Of a stretch of DNA of 64,000 nucleotides, positions 10,391 through 22,176 are shown piece after piece (the first letter of the stretch is position 1; every line of letters starts with the position of its first letter). The position numbers and the translations under genes were made by a program. The notes below the pieces were generated by a model. That model did no database searches. It was given only the letters and a program-made list of their open reading frames with translations, and was not told the DNA's origin. Source of the stretch: Littorina saxatilis (Eukaryota; Mollusca; Gastropoda; Littorinimorpha; Littorinidae); the NCBI RefSeq assembly GCF_037325665.1, contig NC_090245.1, positions 53,289,859 to 53,353,858 of the forward strand. Direction: 5' to 3'.

Positions 10391-11853
10391 ACTTAGTGGT
10401 TTTATTTTCAACTTTATACAGGCTTAGTAACAAAAGTGATCAAACATGTTTTGACGTACATTATTTTATTCACGGCGGTTAAATTCATATCTCAGAAACA
10501 TTTGCTCAACTTTTTAACCGACCAATGCTAAGAGTCGTTGCACAAACAAGTTGTTTTGACTGATCGCTGGATATTGTTGCGACCTTTACCTTTTCTGCTT
10601 TTATCAGATATTAATTCTTATTCATCAATTGCAATCTCATGTTTAAATTTGAGTTCAGATGTTTTCAATTATTATACAGATGGTTCAGCCCACCCTTTTA
10701 CTCAAGTTGAAGACAAGATCACAGAGTTGAAATCAAATGATAACTGAAACTGCTGAAATGTTTTATACTTTATTTTTTGTATAAAGATTTTATTAATTTG
10801 TTATTAATTTGTAATTTTACTTATTTGGAATTGATCAGGGTTATAGCTGCAGATAAGCATGTTTTGTCAGCTGCTAAATGTAAAAAAAATGGATCTCTAA
10901 ATGTTTAACTGGTGTACTTTGATTCTGTATTTTAATACATGTAGCACTTTCAATTTCATAAGTATTGCCATGACAGTGACTGAGTGAGTGTAACTGTAAG
11001 CGACTTCACATACAACTTTTGGTATTTTCTGCACATAAAGCTGAAAATGTATCAAATCACAATGTTTCACTTTTTGTTAATCCTCTGCTTTTGCAAACCT
11101 GGTAACAAACTGAGAAACTGGGATCAATCTGCATTTCTACAAACTTTCTCAACATGCGGATCTCGATATTTAGTTCTGTTATAGACATGTTAGGACTACA
11201 TTTAGCTACAAGAACAGTGTCACATATATGTATTTAAGTTAAACAATCGGCCAACTTAAGTTCACTATCACAGACTTTCATGACAACCACAAAGACATTA
11301 AGCAACAGTCGCACTAGCTGGCATTGAACATACCACTAAAAACAAATGTGGAGCAAATGATTCAAATCAAGGTCACTGTCACAGATATTCATGCAATAGC
11401 CAACTTGCACAATACCCCGCTTGAATAGCTCTCCGGTGCGAAAGATAAGGAAGGTTCACTTCCCTGCGGGCAGATGTTTTCCTCTCACAAGCGCTGGTGT
11501 TCTCTGGCTTGTGTTAAAAATTAAAAAAACAAAAACAAAACTCGATTGCCTTTTCTTTGTGCACGGGCCATGCTTGGGTATTTTGAACCAACTTTAGGAT
11601 TATTCTTGCGGCTATCATTGCTGCAGCACACTGTTCACATTGAAAATTCACAATTTTCAAGGCGAAGTGTCCGCATTGAAACGCAACCTCTCACAGAGCT
11701 ATCTGGATATGCCCGCATTTTGCGGCAGATCTCGCAAGGCCACACAAGTTAACGCAGATTTATCGCGCGGTTTGGCGGCGCATGCCGATAGGGCAAGTCG
11801 CCTATTAGTGATGGCCACACTCTAACTGTGCACAGCCTAAAAGCACAAATGTA
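9401..11853. other. AT-rich intergenic stretch
   Basis: No gene or assignable element. The open frames are short and AT-driven. It contains the (CT)n run at 10352-10388. A fragment near 11405-11530 ends in an A-rich run and may be an old retroposon remnant. Confidence 0.4.
10352..10388. repeat. (CT)n microsatellite
   Basis: About 37 bp of almost pure CT. Confidence 0.9.
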
Positions 11854-12029
11854 CAGTTCAACTCCCCTTTTAAGACCACCCCAAATTAAGACTCCCTCCC
11901 TTTTAAGACCTTGTTTTCAAAGACTTTCTGTTCAGAACCTCTGTAAATTTACCCCCATTTAAGACCCCCTCCTTTTTAAGACCCGACTTTCTCAGATTTT
12001 TCGAGGTCTTAAAAGGGGGGGTTCCACTG
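11854..12029. mobile_element. MITE, CAGTGGAACC family, copy 1
   Basis: About 176 bp with inverted ends (CAGTTCAACTCCCCTTTTAA against TTAAAAGGGGGGGTTCCACTG) and a body rich in TTTTAAGACC words. The same body recurs at 16097-16276 and 44348-44518. Ends and TA flanks at copy 3 suggest mobilisation by a Tc1/mariner-type (Tigger-like) transposase. The most degraded of the three copies. Confidence 0.75.
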
Positions 12030-12190
12030 CTCAACAAATCAACCAGACTAAGCTGAATGCCAGTGTTGTTCACAGGCCTCTGTCATGGGTCATTGACGCA
12101 TACTTTGCTATGATCTGATTGATGCATTGATTGTTCTGAATCCTGGCCGGTTGACTGGCCAATAGTTTTGACCTATATATGAGCTCTTCA

Positions 12191-12562
12191 GGGCGGGGAT
12201 GTAGCTCAGTCGGTAGCGCGCTGGTTTTGTATCCAGTTGGCCGCTGTCAGCGTGAGTTCGTCCCCACGTTCGGCGAGAGATTTATTTCTCAGAGTCAACT
12301 TTGTGTGCAGACTCTCCTCGGTGTCCGAACACCCCCGTGTGTACACGCAAGCACAAGACCAAGTGCGCACGAAAAAGATCCTGTGATCCATGTCAGAGTT
12401 CGGTGGGTTATAGAAACACAAATATACCCAGCATGCTTCCTCCGAAAACGGCGTATGGCTGCCTAAATGGCGGGGTAAAAAAACGGTCATACACGTAAAA
12501 TTCCACTCGTTCAAAAAAACACGTGTACGTGGGAGTTTCAGCCCACGAACGCAGAAGAAGAA
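12191..12562 (+). mobile_element. tRNA-derived SINE, family 1, copy 1 (full length)
   Basis: The tRNA-like head has an A box (GTAGCTCAGTCGGTAGCGCG) and a B-box-like GAGTTCGTCCC. The body is shared with 51757-52130 and the tail is GAA-rich (AGAAGAAGAA). It is flanked by a 9/10 target-site duplication, GAGCTCTTCA (12181-12190) and GAGCTCGTCA (12563-12572). A TTTATT at 12281-12286 could serve as an antisense AATAAA for gene A, but this is a guess. Confidence 0.88.
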
Positions 12563-12699
12563 GAGCTCGTCAGATTGGGCAATTTTGTTAGTATACCCAG
12601 GACATTTGGAACGCGGCTATTCACATTTTCACTACAGCCCAGGTCCATTTGACCTCTCAGTCTGGGAAACAACACGGAATCACCATTAATTTTAACACC

Positions 12700-15600
12700 T
12701 TAGAGCTCCACTACAGCCACACCGGCATTGAAAACTGACCGCACAGCAATGTCGCCAAACCGGAGAAAGTCTTGTACACTGGCAGGCACGGGCAACCTTC
12801 CCAAATTGGCGTCAATGTCAGGCAAGATGCAGGGACGTATCCTCAAACGGCACAGTGATGTCAATCTTTGAGGACAGAACACACAGCTGTTGAAGAGTTT
12901 CAAAGTCTCTTCTATCAATTCACTACGCCATGCGAGATTTCTACCGTACTCAAGTGTGACAAGGCGTTCCTCCACCCACTTTCTATCGTTGGTTGAAAAT
13001 TCCAGTCCAGCAGCCAGCAGCAGCTCCAGAATTACAAAGTACTTGTCTTTAGGTGTTGCATCTGAGCGACCAGCTTTGCGAAGGACAGCTTCCATCAAAG
13101 ACTTGATATCGCTCAGCGTTATTACCCCTACTCCAAGCCTGGCTTTGTACGCAAAGAGAAGCAAAAGCTTCTCAACGCTCAGGTGAAAGAATGCTTGCTT
13201 GACACAGTTGTGGTTAGAGTTAGGAATGTTGGGGTCAGTTCCCGCCTTCAGAAGCAAGTCTGTGATGCAGGGATGAATCTTGGTGTCATCTCCAGCGCAA
13301 GCTAAAATGAGCGGAGGTGTGCCATAAAACCATTCATTAGGGTCAGCTCCCTGGGTCAGGAGAAATTCCACCACATCTGCATGGTTGCTGTCCACTGCAT
13401 GCATCAGAGGAAGGACGTCACTGCCGTCAGGTTCAAGGACACTTGCTCCGCCCTCAACGAGAAGCTTGACGACTTTCAGTACTGCTGATGTAGGGGCGCT
13501 GCTCTGACATGCCAGGTGCAGAGGCTGCCAGTAGCAAGACTTGGAGTTCCGGGTTGTCCCTTGAATGTCCGCTCCGTGATTCAGTAGCATCTGGACCAAG
13601 TCAACATTGCCCTGCAAATTGAGTCCAAGCATGAGAACCGGAATCTTTGTGTAATGTTTAAACAATAAACATTGTTTATTTTGATCATGAGAACAGTTAA
13701 ACCAATTCAGCATAACGTAGGTCAGTTTAAGGTAGATAAGATTTCATATAGTCCTGTGACTCACTCTGGTTACCCTCATGGAAATTGGGGCTGTTTTCTC
13801 ACTGGGGATAGTGAGCTGGCATACAGTGTGGCGCTAGCCTTTTTTCTCCCCACTGTAATGGACGCAAAACATATAGTCCTGTGACTCACTCTGGTTACCC
13901 TCATGGAAATTGGGGCTGCTTTCTCACTGGGGATAGTGAGCTGGCATACAGTGTGGCGCTAGCCTTTTTTCTCCCCACTGTAATGGACGCAAAACATAGT
14001 CATTTAATCTTCACCATTCTTCCTTGGATGTGGACAACCCTGCCTCATAAAAGTTTCTGTATCTCTGAAACTATTAGAAGTTTTTGATTGAGACTTAATG
14101 TATTCCTCAAACACCATACCGTAGGACCACTTTTTTTTTAAGGATTATCTTTATAAACAAGCAAATAAACGAGGAAGTAATTTAAACTACACAGTCCGAA
14201 TGATGAGGGAAGTATAAATGACCAATATAGAATTGAAAAAGGAATTTGAAGTTAATCCTTATTTGGATGGTATGGGTCCTGTATGACCCTCTGCAAAGAA
14301 GCGGTTAAAAGTTTACACTTATTCGGATGACGTAGTACGTCGTGTGTTGATTCCTTTTCCCAGACATGAGACCACAGAAAGTTGAAAAATACTGAAATCA
14401 TAAAAAATCTACTAAAAACAACAAAATGCAATAAAAACCGTTAAAACATACCTAAATTTAAAATTCGGAGAAAAAAAACAAAACAAGAAGGGCAAAGCCC
14501 ATACGACTCACATGCTTGACCTCGACCTTTAGGGTAACTAAACCTAGCAATGACATCAAACACTAAGAACTGCTTTACACATTTTTCCTACCAAAATACA
14601 TGTGACCTTGACCCAAGGTCAAGGTCATCCAAGGTCATGCAACACAAAGCTGTTAATTCAAGACATAGGAAGTACAATGGTGCTTATTGGCTCTTTCTAC
14701 CATGAGATATGGTCACTTTTAGTGGTTCACTACCTTATTTTGGTCACATTTCATAAGGGTCAAAGTGACCTTGACCTTGATCATATGTGACCAAATGTGT
14801 CTCATGATGAAAGCATAACATGTGCCCCACATAATTTTTAAGTTTGAAACAGTTATCTTCCATAGTTCAGGGTCAAGGTCACTTCAAAATATGTATACAA
14901 TCCAACTTTGAAGAGCTCCTGTGACCTTGACCTTGAAGCAAGGTAAACCAAACTGGTATCAAAAGATGGGGCTTACTTTGCCCTATATATCATATGTAGG
15001 TGAGGTATTCAATCTCAAAAACTTCAGAGAAAATGGGAAAAATGTGAAAAATAGCTGTTTTTTAGGCAACATTTATGGCCCCTGCGACCTTGACCTTGAA
15101 GCAAGGTCAAGATGCTATGTATGTTTTTTGGGGCCTTGTCATCATACACCATCTTGCCAAATTTGGTACTGATAGACTGAATAGTGTCCAAGAAATATCC
15201 AACGTTAAAGTTTTCCGGACGGACGTCCGGACGGACGGACGGACGGACGACTCGGGTGAGTACATAGACTCACTTTTGCTTCGCATGTGAGTCAAAAAAC
15301 TACCCAACCCCCCAACAACAACAACATTAAAACAGTGCAGAAAAATAGACGATAATGAAACTGAAAAGAAACACAAATAAAATATGAGAGAGAGAGAGAG
15401 AGATTGTCTCTTACCATCGAGCCAAATGAGCCAACTGACTGGTTGGTAAGCTGGTCTTTCACTTTGGTCACATGCTTTACAGTTGTCACATGCAATGTCA
15501 GTGCCTTCTTTCCATTTGACCCGTACCTTATAACATCTATAGGCTATATATACCCTAATATTTTCTCAACGGATTTGCACGAATCTCGAGAATGACCCCT

Positions 15601-16440
15601 GGGACCTTCAAAAATACGGAATTCAGTATAAATACTGAGAAGTCTCATCACTGTTCTCCCACATCACCCAGCATGTAGTCCAAAGCGTGATTTGAAGGTT
15701 AGTAATAATTCTTTGAATAATTCTTGCCAACTTGAACTGCTATAAGAGAGGGAGAGAAAGAGAGAGAGAAAGAGAAAGAGAATCAGAGAGCTTGGACACT
15801 GATCAAAGACAGATTATAGGGAGAAACACAAACCTGATAACATGCAGCCTCTAGTGCGTTGAAGTGCAGGTGATGACACACATGATCAACTGGCACACGA
15901 AGGAATGCGGCAGATTTTAATAAGCTGTCTATCTTCTCCAGGTCTGGATTTTCACCCAGGGCGGTTTCAGCAAACAGCTGGCTGAGGGCTTTCTTCTCTT
16001 CTTTATCATGTTGCATCCAGCACTGGAAAAAGGGTTACAGTTAAGACATTACAATGGTTACATCATAACCAACTGATCAATGCATCCTAGAACATACAGT
16101 GGAACCTTCCTTTCATGACCCCCCAATTTAAGACTCCCTCCCTTTTAAGACCCTGATTTCTCAGACTTTCTGTTCCTAACCTCTGTAAATGTAGCCTACC
16201 CCCATTTTAAGACTCCCTCCTTGTTAAGACTTAATTTTGTTATATTTGTGGAGGTCTGAAGAGGGAGGTTCCTCTGTTCTCTGTATGACATAGCAGACTG
16301 ATGGCTTTTGGAGCAGAACCCTCCCACTGATGAGATGAAATATATTGCCTCTGAGGCTACACATACATTGAGAGTTAAACTCTTTTAATTTAGTTTTAAA
16401 GCAAATACCAGAGATCGAGAGAGAGAGAGACTCAGTCAGA

Positions 16441-16501
<61 letters not shown>

Positions 16502-16835
16502 GCCTAGGTTCTATCATGTAAAAGACTGTCTTGTGTAATCCGAGGGAAAGAAATCTTGAAACGCAAGGAGGCAGGGGTGGGTGGGCTAAATTTGGAGGGG
16601 GGATCGAGGGATCGGAGTGGGTTGGGGAGTAATGTAAGGCTACCCAAAAGGCTGGTGATTGCTTACTCGACCACTTACAACATGGAAGATATTTTACATG
16701 GTTTTGTTTGTTATAATGGAGAGATGTGATTTATGCTATGGTATAAACTGATCAGAAAAAATAGTGTAACCCCACTTAATTATTCATACTGCCGCTCATG
16801 AACCGAACTCACACCCATGCATACACACACACACT

Positions 16836-16872
<37 letters not shown>

Positions 16873-17074
16873 GGGTGTACATGCCATATGGCATGTTAAA
16901 CAATGGCTGTCGTAAGAACAAAATGGCCTTGAACAGAAAAATCAGCGTAATTAAGCCGACGAACAACGTTAAAACTTCACGAGAACACTGATAATAAATA
17001 AAATCATGGTGTATGACAACTAGTCTAACTTCTTCCATCCTCCAGACATCACTGAAGTCCGCTGCATTGTCCAT
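12700..17074 (-). CDS. Ankyrin-repeat and SOCS-box protein, gene A
   Basis: Three minus-strand exons, 381 residues: 17030-17074 (ATG; residues 1-15), 15834-16022 (16-78) and 12700-13611 (79-381, stop). All junctions are phase 0. The donor of exon 1 (GTTAGA) is weak; the other sites are canonical. Ankyrin-type units span about residues 69-210 (NALEAACYQ-GNVDLVQMLL, QPLHLACQ...LLVEGGAS, PLMHAV...LLTQGADPN, PPLILACA...LLLKAGTDPN), followed by an alpha-helical stretch. A C-terminal SOCS box (about 327-364) has a BC-box core SLCRLRIR and a Cullin-5-box LPVP at 351-354. ASB-family proteins use this layout to bring substrates to Elongin BC-Cullin 5 ubiquitin ligases; the substrate cannot be told. 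No signal peptide or membrane segment. Gene B is a tandem paralogue with the same exon plan, about two thirds identical by eye. The subfamily within ASB proteins is not recognised. Confidence 0.85.
13745..13994. repeat. 125-bp tandem duplication in intron 2 of gene A
   Basis: Two nearly identical 125-bp units (from 13745 and 13870) containing GTGACTCACTCTGGTTACCC. A related fragment (CCATGAGGGTAACCTCACTGG) occurs inverted near 17965, so the unit comes from a dispersed repeat. Confidence 0.85.
14505..15293. mobile_element. TIR repeat loaded with TGACCTTGA motifs
   Basis: About 790 bp in intron 2 of gene A. The ends are short inverted repeats (GACTCACATGC at left, GCATGTGAGTC at right). The body has at least five extended nuclear-receptor half-sites, TCAAGGTCA or its complement (14603, 14619, 14766, 14873, 14922), and a (GGAC)n run near 15221-15250. 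It codes for nothing. The style matches widespread non-autonomous mollusc repeats; the superfamily is unknown. Confidence 0.65.
16097..16276. mobile_element. MITE, CAGTGGAACC family, copy 2
   Basis: Begins CAGTGGAACCTTCC after a TA and ends near GAGGTTCCTCTG. The body matches the copies at 11854 and 44348. It lies in intron 1 of gene A. Confidence 0.75.
16441..16498. repeat. (GT)n(GA)n microsatellite
   Basis: A short GT run passes into about 46 bp of GA, in intron 1 of gene A. Confidence 0.9.
16839..16871. repeat. (TC)n microsatellite
   Basis: About 33 bp of pure TC, in intron 1 of gene A. Confidence 0.9.
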
Positions 17075-17099
17075 TGCACCTAATGAGAAAAAGAACCCT

Positions 17100-18125
17100 T
17101 AAGACTGTTGCACACTCTCGTTTTGTTTCACAAACACTCCCTTGATTCCTTCTTTCACGTACTCCATTCCAAAAGAATGTAACTGTGTTGTTGTTTTCTT
17201 AACTGCGCCGCATCCTTGAACTTGAAGCAAGTTCGAGTTTCTTGCTCGCATTTTCAAGAGTGCCTTCCCTTTACTTGTCTGCTGAGGGAAGATTCGGATC
17301 CTGAGCATGGGGGCTCAAGCACCGGCGAGTCGGTGCTCGATCCCCCAGGCTCAGGATCCGGCACTCAATCACTGAAACATAACACTAGGCCTATATATTT
17401 TTGGACACACTGAGGAGGCAATGCAGAATACAATGTCACCTTTGTGATTTAAATATCGACAAAACTCGGCTAGTTCAGTTTGAGCATAGCGGACCCGCTA
17501 AATATAGGTCCCTGTTTTGAGTGAGCATTTCATAAACGAACTTTTAAGCTACCAAGCTGAAATGCAATCCCATTGTCGGCACTAAGTCAAATATCATGTA
17601 ACCGGCAAACATTTCAAACAAACAGTTTATGAAAAACTCAGTCCGGCAGTGCAGCCTCGGTACGTGAGAGGACGCCTCAATTTCTGAAAACGGGCGAATA
17701 TGACGTCATCAAATAGCCCTATCAAAAATGGGCGAAAAACGTTTCAAGCAATTAAATGCTCTCAAAAATGACTGTACCCGTGGCACTGAATAACATGCGA
17801 CACACACACACACACACTAAGAAAGCGGAAGAATCACAACTGTGACCACGACTGAGAGAAACTCATATGATATTCTCCAGGAACAACTTCAGTGCCGATT
17901 AAGAACACAGAGAGAGCTCCGTCTGCGGACCAGCGGCGGTAGAGTCAGTTAGGCCCTATTGTTTCCATGAGGGTAACCTCACTGGACTGTAAATCTTATC
18001 CTATCCTATCCTATCCTATCCTATCCACTGAGTAATTGGCATAACAGACTGTCGGAAGAAGCCCACATGGTGATTTCGGCATCTCAGTTGCCGTTTAGGA
18101 GCTGCTTCCATCTTGTACCATGTGT
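17100..18125. other. Upstream flank of gene A
   Basis: No gene seen. It holds an imperfect palindrome at 17295-17360 and a short TATCC pentamer run at about 17996-18026. The promoter of gene A should lie here, but no TATA or other clear core motif stands out. Confidence 0.4.
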
Positions 18126-18632
18126 AACTGGCCTTGAGACCGATCGATTCAAGGGGGGCAATCTCAGTCATCTGAAAGAGGGAAATCCAATTGCAATCCG
18201 CCTTGTTCGATTTTATGGGCTTGGACGATAGAGAAAAATAAGAAAAGCAAAAGCTGGAGTCCATTCTGGACGAAACTGCTATCAAGAACGCAGAATTGAT
18301 TTTTTCTGAGTTTTGTTTAGCCGTAAGCGCCATGTTTATCGGAGCAGGAAACTCTTCCAGAGTGAGGCCCCTTTGTTGGTTTCACTGCAGCCGCCAGCAG
18401 TTATGAGAAATTCGAAATTCGAAATGGCGCTTACGGCTAAAAAAAAAAACTCAAAAAATCAATTCTGCGTTTTTGATAGCAGTGTCGTCCAGACTGGACT
18501 CCAGCTTTTGCTTTTCTTATTTTTCTCTATCGTCCAAGCCCATAAAATCGAACAAGGCGGATTGCGTTTGGATTTCCCTCTTTCAGATGACTGAGATTGC
18601 TCCCCTTGAATCGATCGGTTTCAAGGCCAGTT
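18126..18632. repeat. Large inverted repeat with ~208-bp arms
   Basis: The left arm (18126-18333) and right arm (18424-18632) are inverted copies around a 90-bp spacer. Each arm, read outward, begins ATGGCGCTTACGGC and keeps a similar open stretch (MALTAK...SSFCFSYFSLSSKPIKSNKA in the left arm). The arms have diverged by small indels. Either a fold-back element or a head-to-head pair of copies of one repeat. Confidence 0.8.
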
Positions 18633-18886
18633 CCACGGTACTGGCCGCGTGTTCAAGATGAGTCTGCTTCGTGTTCGCATTTGAAACTGACAAGCGTGTA
18701 CGGGGTTAATTATGGCAAGAGGAAATTAAAGTTCAAGACACCGAGGCCGGAAAAATAACCAACTGAACAACCGTGCTTTAGTCGGAAGACCGTGCAGAGG
18801 CAAAACAGGTGCATGAGAGCAACAGTCAGGGGATTCGGTGGTGGTTGGGTGTGGCCGAGGGAACATCAGTGACACACATCCGCACA

Positions 18887-19024
18887 CACACACACACACA
18901 CTGGCACTCAAACACACACACACACGGCGAACACACACACACACACTGACGCACACACACGCACACACACACTGTGACATAACCACCCATTCACCCAGGC
19001 ACCCACAGACACACACACACACAC
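18887..19024. repeat. (AC)n-rich microsatellite
   Basis: Interrupted CA tracts. Apparent protein frames here are repeat artefacts. Confidence 0.9.
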
Positions 19025-19508
19025 AACCATACATGCATATCATTACTTGACGCCAATTTCACGCTGCACCAATTTGTTTTGGACTGCGCCTCACCATTTA
19101 GTCAGACTGATGAGCCAAGACATTGTGTGACTGAGAATTGCAACACTAAGCCAATAACAAGGTTTGTCATTATCTAAATCGCGGAAACTTGGAGTATTAC
19201 TACAAGTGTTTGCTTGCATCACTCATTACACACACTGGCAGCTGGAGCAGCCACTGATGATGTTTACAGATTATGTTTTCTGTTTAGGGATCTCTGACTC
19301 ATTAGCCTACACTGGTAAAACTCTGCTCCCATTAACTGGGTCATTTCCGCTACGGGCGAAGCATATCGCAATACATTAAAATTTTGAGAAATGAAGAATA
19401 GCAGAGGTTGCCGGCGGAGAGGGGAGAAGAGGTAGGAGACGGAGGGACTGAGGGGGCGTGGGATGGTGAGATAGATTTTAATGTGCTGTAGATGTGATCG
19501 AAGGTAGG

Positions 19509-19511
<3 letters not shown>

Positions 19512-19549
<38 letters not shown>
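19512..19549. repeat. (GA)n microsatellite
   Basis: About 38 bp of pure GA. Confidence 0.9.
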
Positions 19550-19552
<3 letters not shown>

Positions 19553-20191
19553 ACAATGAGTTTTTACGTCCTCAGTCATAGGACCAATTGGCCTATCTTG
19601 GGACAGGTAGAGTTGATATGCTATGTGGGGGGACAAAACGTACTGGCAGACGACTGTTGTTGCGGTATTTCAAATGGGCGGGGTGGAAGTAGAGATTTTG
19701 TTGGGGGTTGTCGCCTTGTACGCCGGAACTATGGTCCCAAGAGTCCCAGGTCCCCAAAACCCCGTTGCAGTACATGAATTATATAACGCAATATTGCTAT
19801 TTCATATGTTACGTGGATTTCCATTGGTCAATTGGGCAAAACTGAGCTCATTGTAAAAGTGATATCGACGACATTTCCGTCGATATCAGTTTTGATATCG
19901 ACGACCTCTTTATTGCTTCCCCACTTCAAAAACAAAAACACCTAAATTTAAAAACAAACAAATATACATGAAAATGTAATGATCCCAGAATTTAGTTGAG
20001 CAAGTGACTAAAGACTTTTTGAAAGAAAAGAAATTTTTAAGTACTGAAAAGTACAAGAAAAGTGTGAACAAAAAGAAACAATAATCAGAGGGAGGGATAT
20101 GGAACAGCCAAAACTGAGACAAATACTTTTGTAATTTCTTTACAGTAAATACAAAATGTCCAGAGAATTAGCAATATATCTAACATTGACT

Positions 20192-20315
20192 GACTGTTTT
20201 ATGATATCTTCTGCTATTGGTCTGTTTCGACAGTGATATCAAAATCTCGACCTCCGGTCTCGATTTTGATATCACTGTCTCAACAGACCATAGCAGAAGA
20301 TATCATCACACAGTC
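20192..20315. repeat. Near-perfect hairpin, ~60-bp arms
   Basis: Arms 20192-20252 and 20257-20315 around a four-base loop, with GTGATATCAAAATC paired to GATTTTGATATCAC. A shorter related palindrome (GATATCGACGACATTTCCGTCGATATC) lies near 19863-19889. Confidence 0.85.
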
Positions 20316-21521
20316 CGTCAATATTGGGTATTGTCAAATTGTGATCACGAATATTGTGATATGAAGTGGATGTTTTTTTATCACCAGAATATTCGAGGAA
20401 TCGAATACTTTTGCGTAGGCAACTAGCAAGCACTGCTTTTTTTGTCAGAACCTCATAAAACCCTCGTGAAATTGGCATAATTTGTGCTTGCACATTGACC
20501 GTGCTTAGCTGACGACTACGTACAGTCTGAAAAGAGTACCTACGGGACGCACGACAACGGAAATTTATAGTGCGTCCCGGGACTCGCACTTTATATGTTT
20601 AGTGCGTCCCGGGACCCCCTCTATGAATTTCTAGTACGTGATTTTGGTTTCTAGTGCGTATAGGACGCAAGGACGCGCACCGTTTGGGGAGCCCTGTTCT
20701 TAATTTTTTTAATTTCTTTTTAAACGGACAGGCCTTTGCAGATGTGGAATTAAGAGTCCTATTTGTTGTTGGGTGCTCAGTGACAATGCGTGTTTGTAAG
20801 ATGATTTTCTCACAAAAAAAGCCGAACGGCTCAACTACGATCCGCCGTTGTCTTAAAACGAACACGTTTCTGATTTAATGGCGAGTCAGTGATGATATTT
20901 CGTTGGATTTCCTTTAAATTAAATCTATTGTTTATTGAAAATGGACAAGTAGGTTAGATTGTGGGGATTGGCAACCTTACCTGTCAAAAGTGCCAGTGTA
21001 GATACGTTTGTTTTGTTGTCGCTGGGTTGTTTCCCTTTAATTGTGGATTTGTTTGTAATGGAAGCTATTGATCGAGATGTACCGTTTACCCAAATGTGAT
21101 TGAGTTTTAAGGTTAATTAAGAATTGGATGAAGTTAAGGAAAGCGAATTAAATGATAACATTAATTGTCATAGCATGAAGCTGTACAAACCTATTGTGGA
21201 AAGCTGATTGTAAAGATAGATTGTTGTGCGCTTGATGATGTAGAAATAAATGGTTTAGAGGAAAATTTAAAACAGTTATGGAATATTGAATCAATTTTAC
21301 AGCCCAGAAACATGATACAGTTGTAAACATTGATGGTGTTATATTAAAAGTACAAAGATTGGCATTTTAATAGAAAAAAGAATGAGTAAAAAAAAAACCA
21401 CATGTATTTTTTTTAAAACATAGAAAAGATATACCCTGGGTGGACGTGAAATGTAAACAAAATAGGAAGTTTTAATAAAAAGAAACACATTGGAAATTGA
21501 AGTATGGTTTTAGTAAAAGAC
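20316..21521. other. Intergenic, no assignable gene
   Basis: Three short echoes of TAGTGCGTCCCGGGA lie near 20566-20620. The AT-rich part at 21050-21500 gives scattered protein-like scraps in all frames, possibly a very decayed retroelement, but nothing assignable. Confidence 0.35.
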
Positions 21522-22176
21522 ATTCTGATAATCATCGCTCCATGGCTATCGCCAGTTTCTCTCTGACAGCATGCTAAATTAATTGCGCGAATCTATCAAA
21601 ACAAGAATACAGAGTTATCTCCCATATGTTTTTCGCGAGCACCAGTGATCTAAATTTGAGATCAGTGTTCGCGAGACGAAAATGATTGCAGATTGGCCGA
21701 CTTCGACAGTGATCTCCGTTCTGTTCTTCACAGTTATGATAAAGACATCGTTCTAAGGTCAAAACAAGTCAAAATTTTGAGACTGCTGTCGGAAGGAGAC
21801 CCGCGTGATATATGGTTGCATCAGGCTCTCAACTGGTTACAGAAAAAATCGTCTGCACTGGCGTGCACCGAAGCCAAAGTTGATTATCACGTGACACTTT
21901 AGAGTTGTTTGCGAATGATAGCTCGCTTGAAACTGTCTTACATATCAATTCCTTTGTAATTTAAAAATTACACAACACCATGAAAAATCATTATCGACGA
22001 TCGCGAATCTGCTTATATCCATAACACGTACATTACGAAAAGATCTAAATTTGTAAAAAAATCGATTTCCTCTCCAGAGAAGGAAAACCAAGGCATCCTA
22101 TCAGGGATAAAGGCATCCTGTCAGGGATAGAATGAGACCCGAAGGGAAGTAACTCATTTTTGACCTGAGTTCAGGA
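21522..22176 (+). repeat. Dispersed ~640-bp repeat carrying a helicase-like first exon, copy 1
   Basis: Repeated in inverted orientation at 54091-54728. Both copies keep an ATG frame starting MADFDSDLRSVLHSYDKD and continuing SKQV(K/E)ILRLLSEGD (here from 21693). This resembles the segment just before motif I of RecQ-like helicases, where a conserved RxxQ precedes the LLSGRD-type turn; after that the copies diverge. No transposase, TIR or tail was seen. The function is that of a dispersed repeat; the helicase origin is inference. Confidence 0.6.

Noticed and set aside
12191-12270. Functional tRNA gene
   Set aside because: The A and B boxes belong to a SINE head with body, tail and target duplication; the cloverleaf is not intact.
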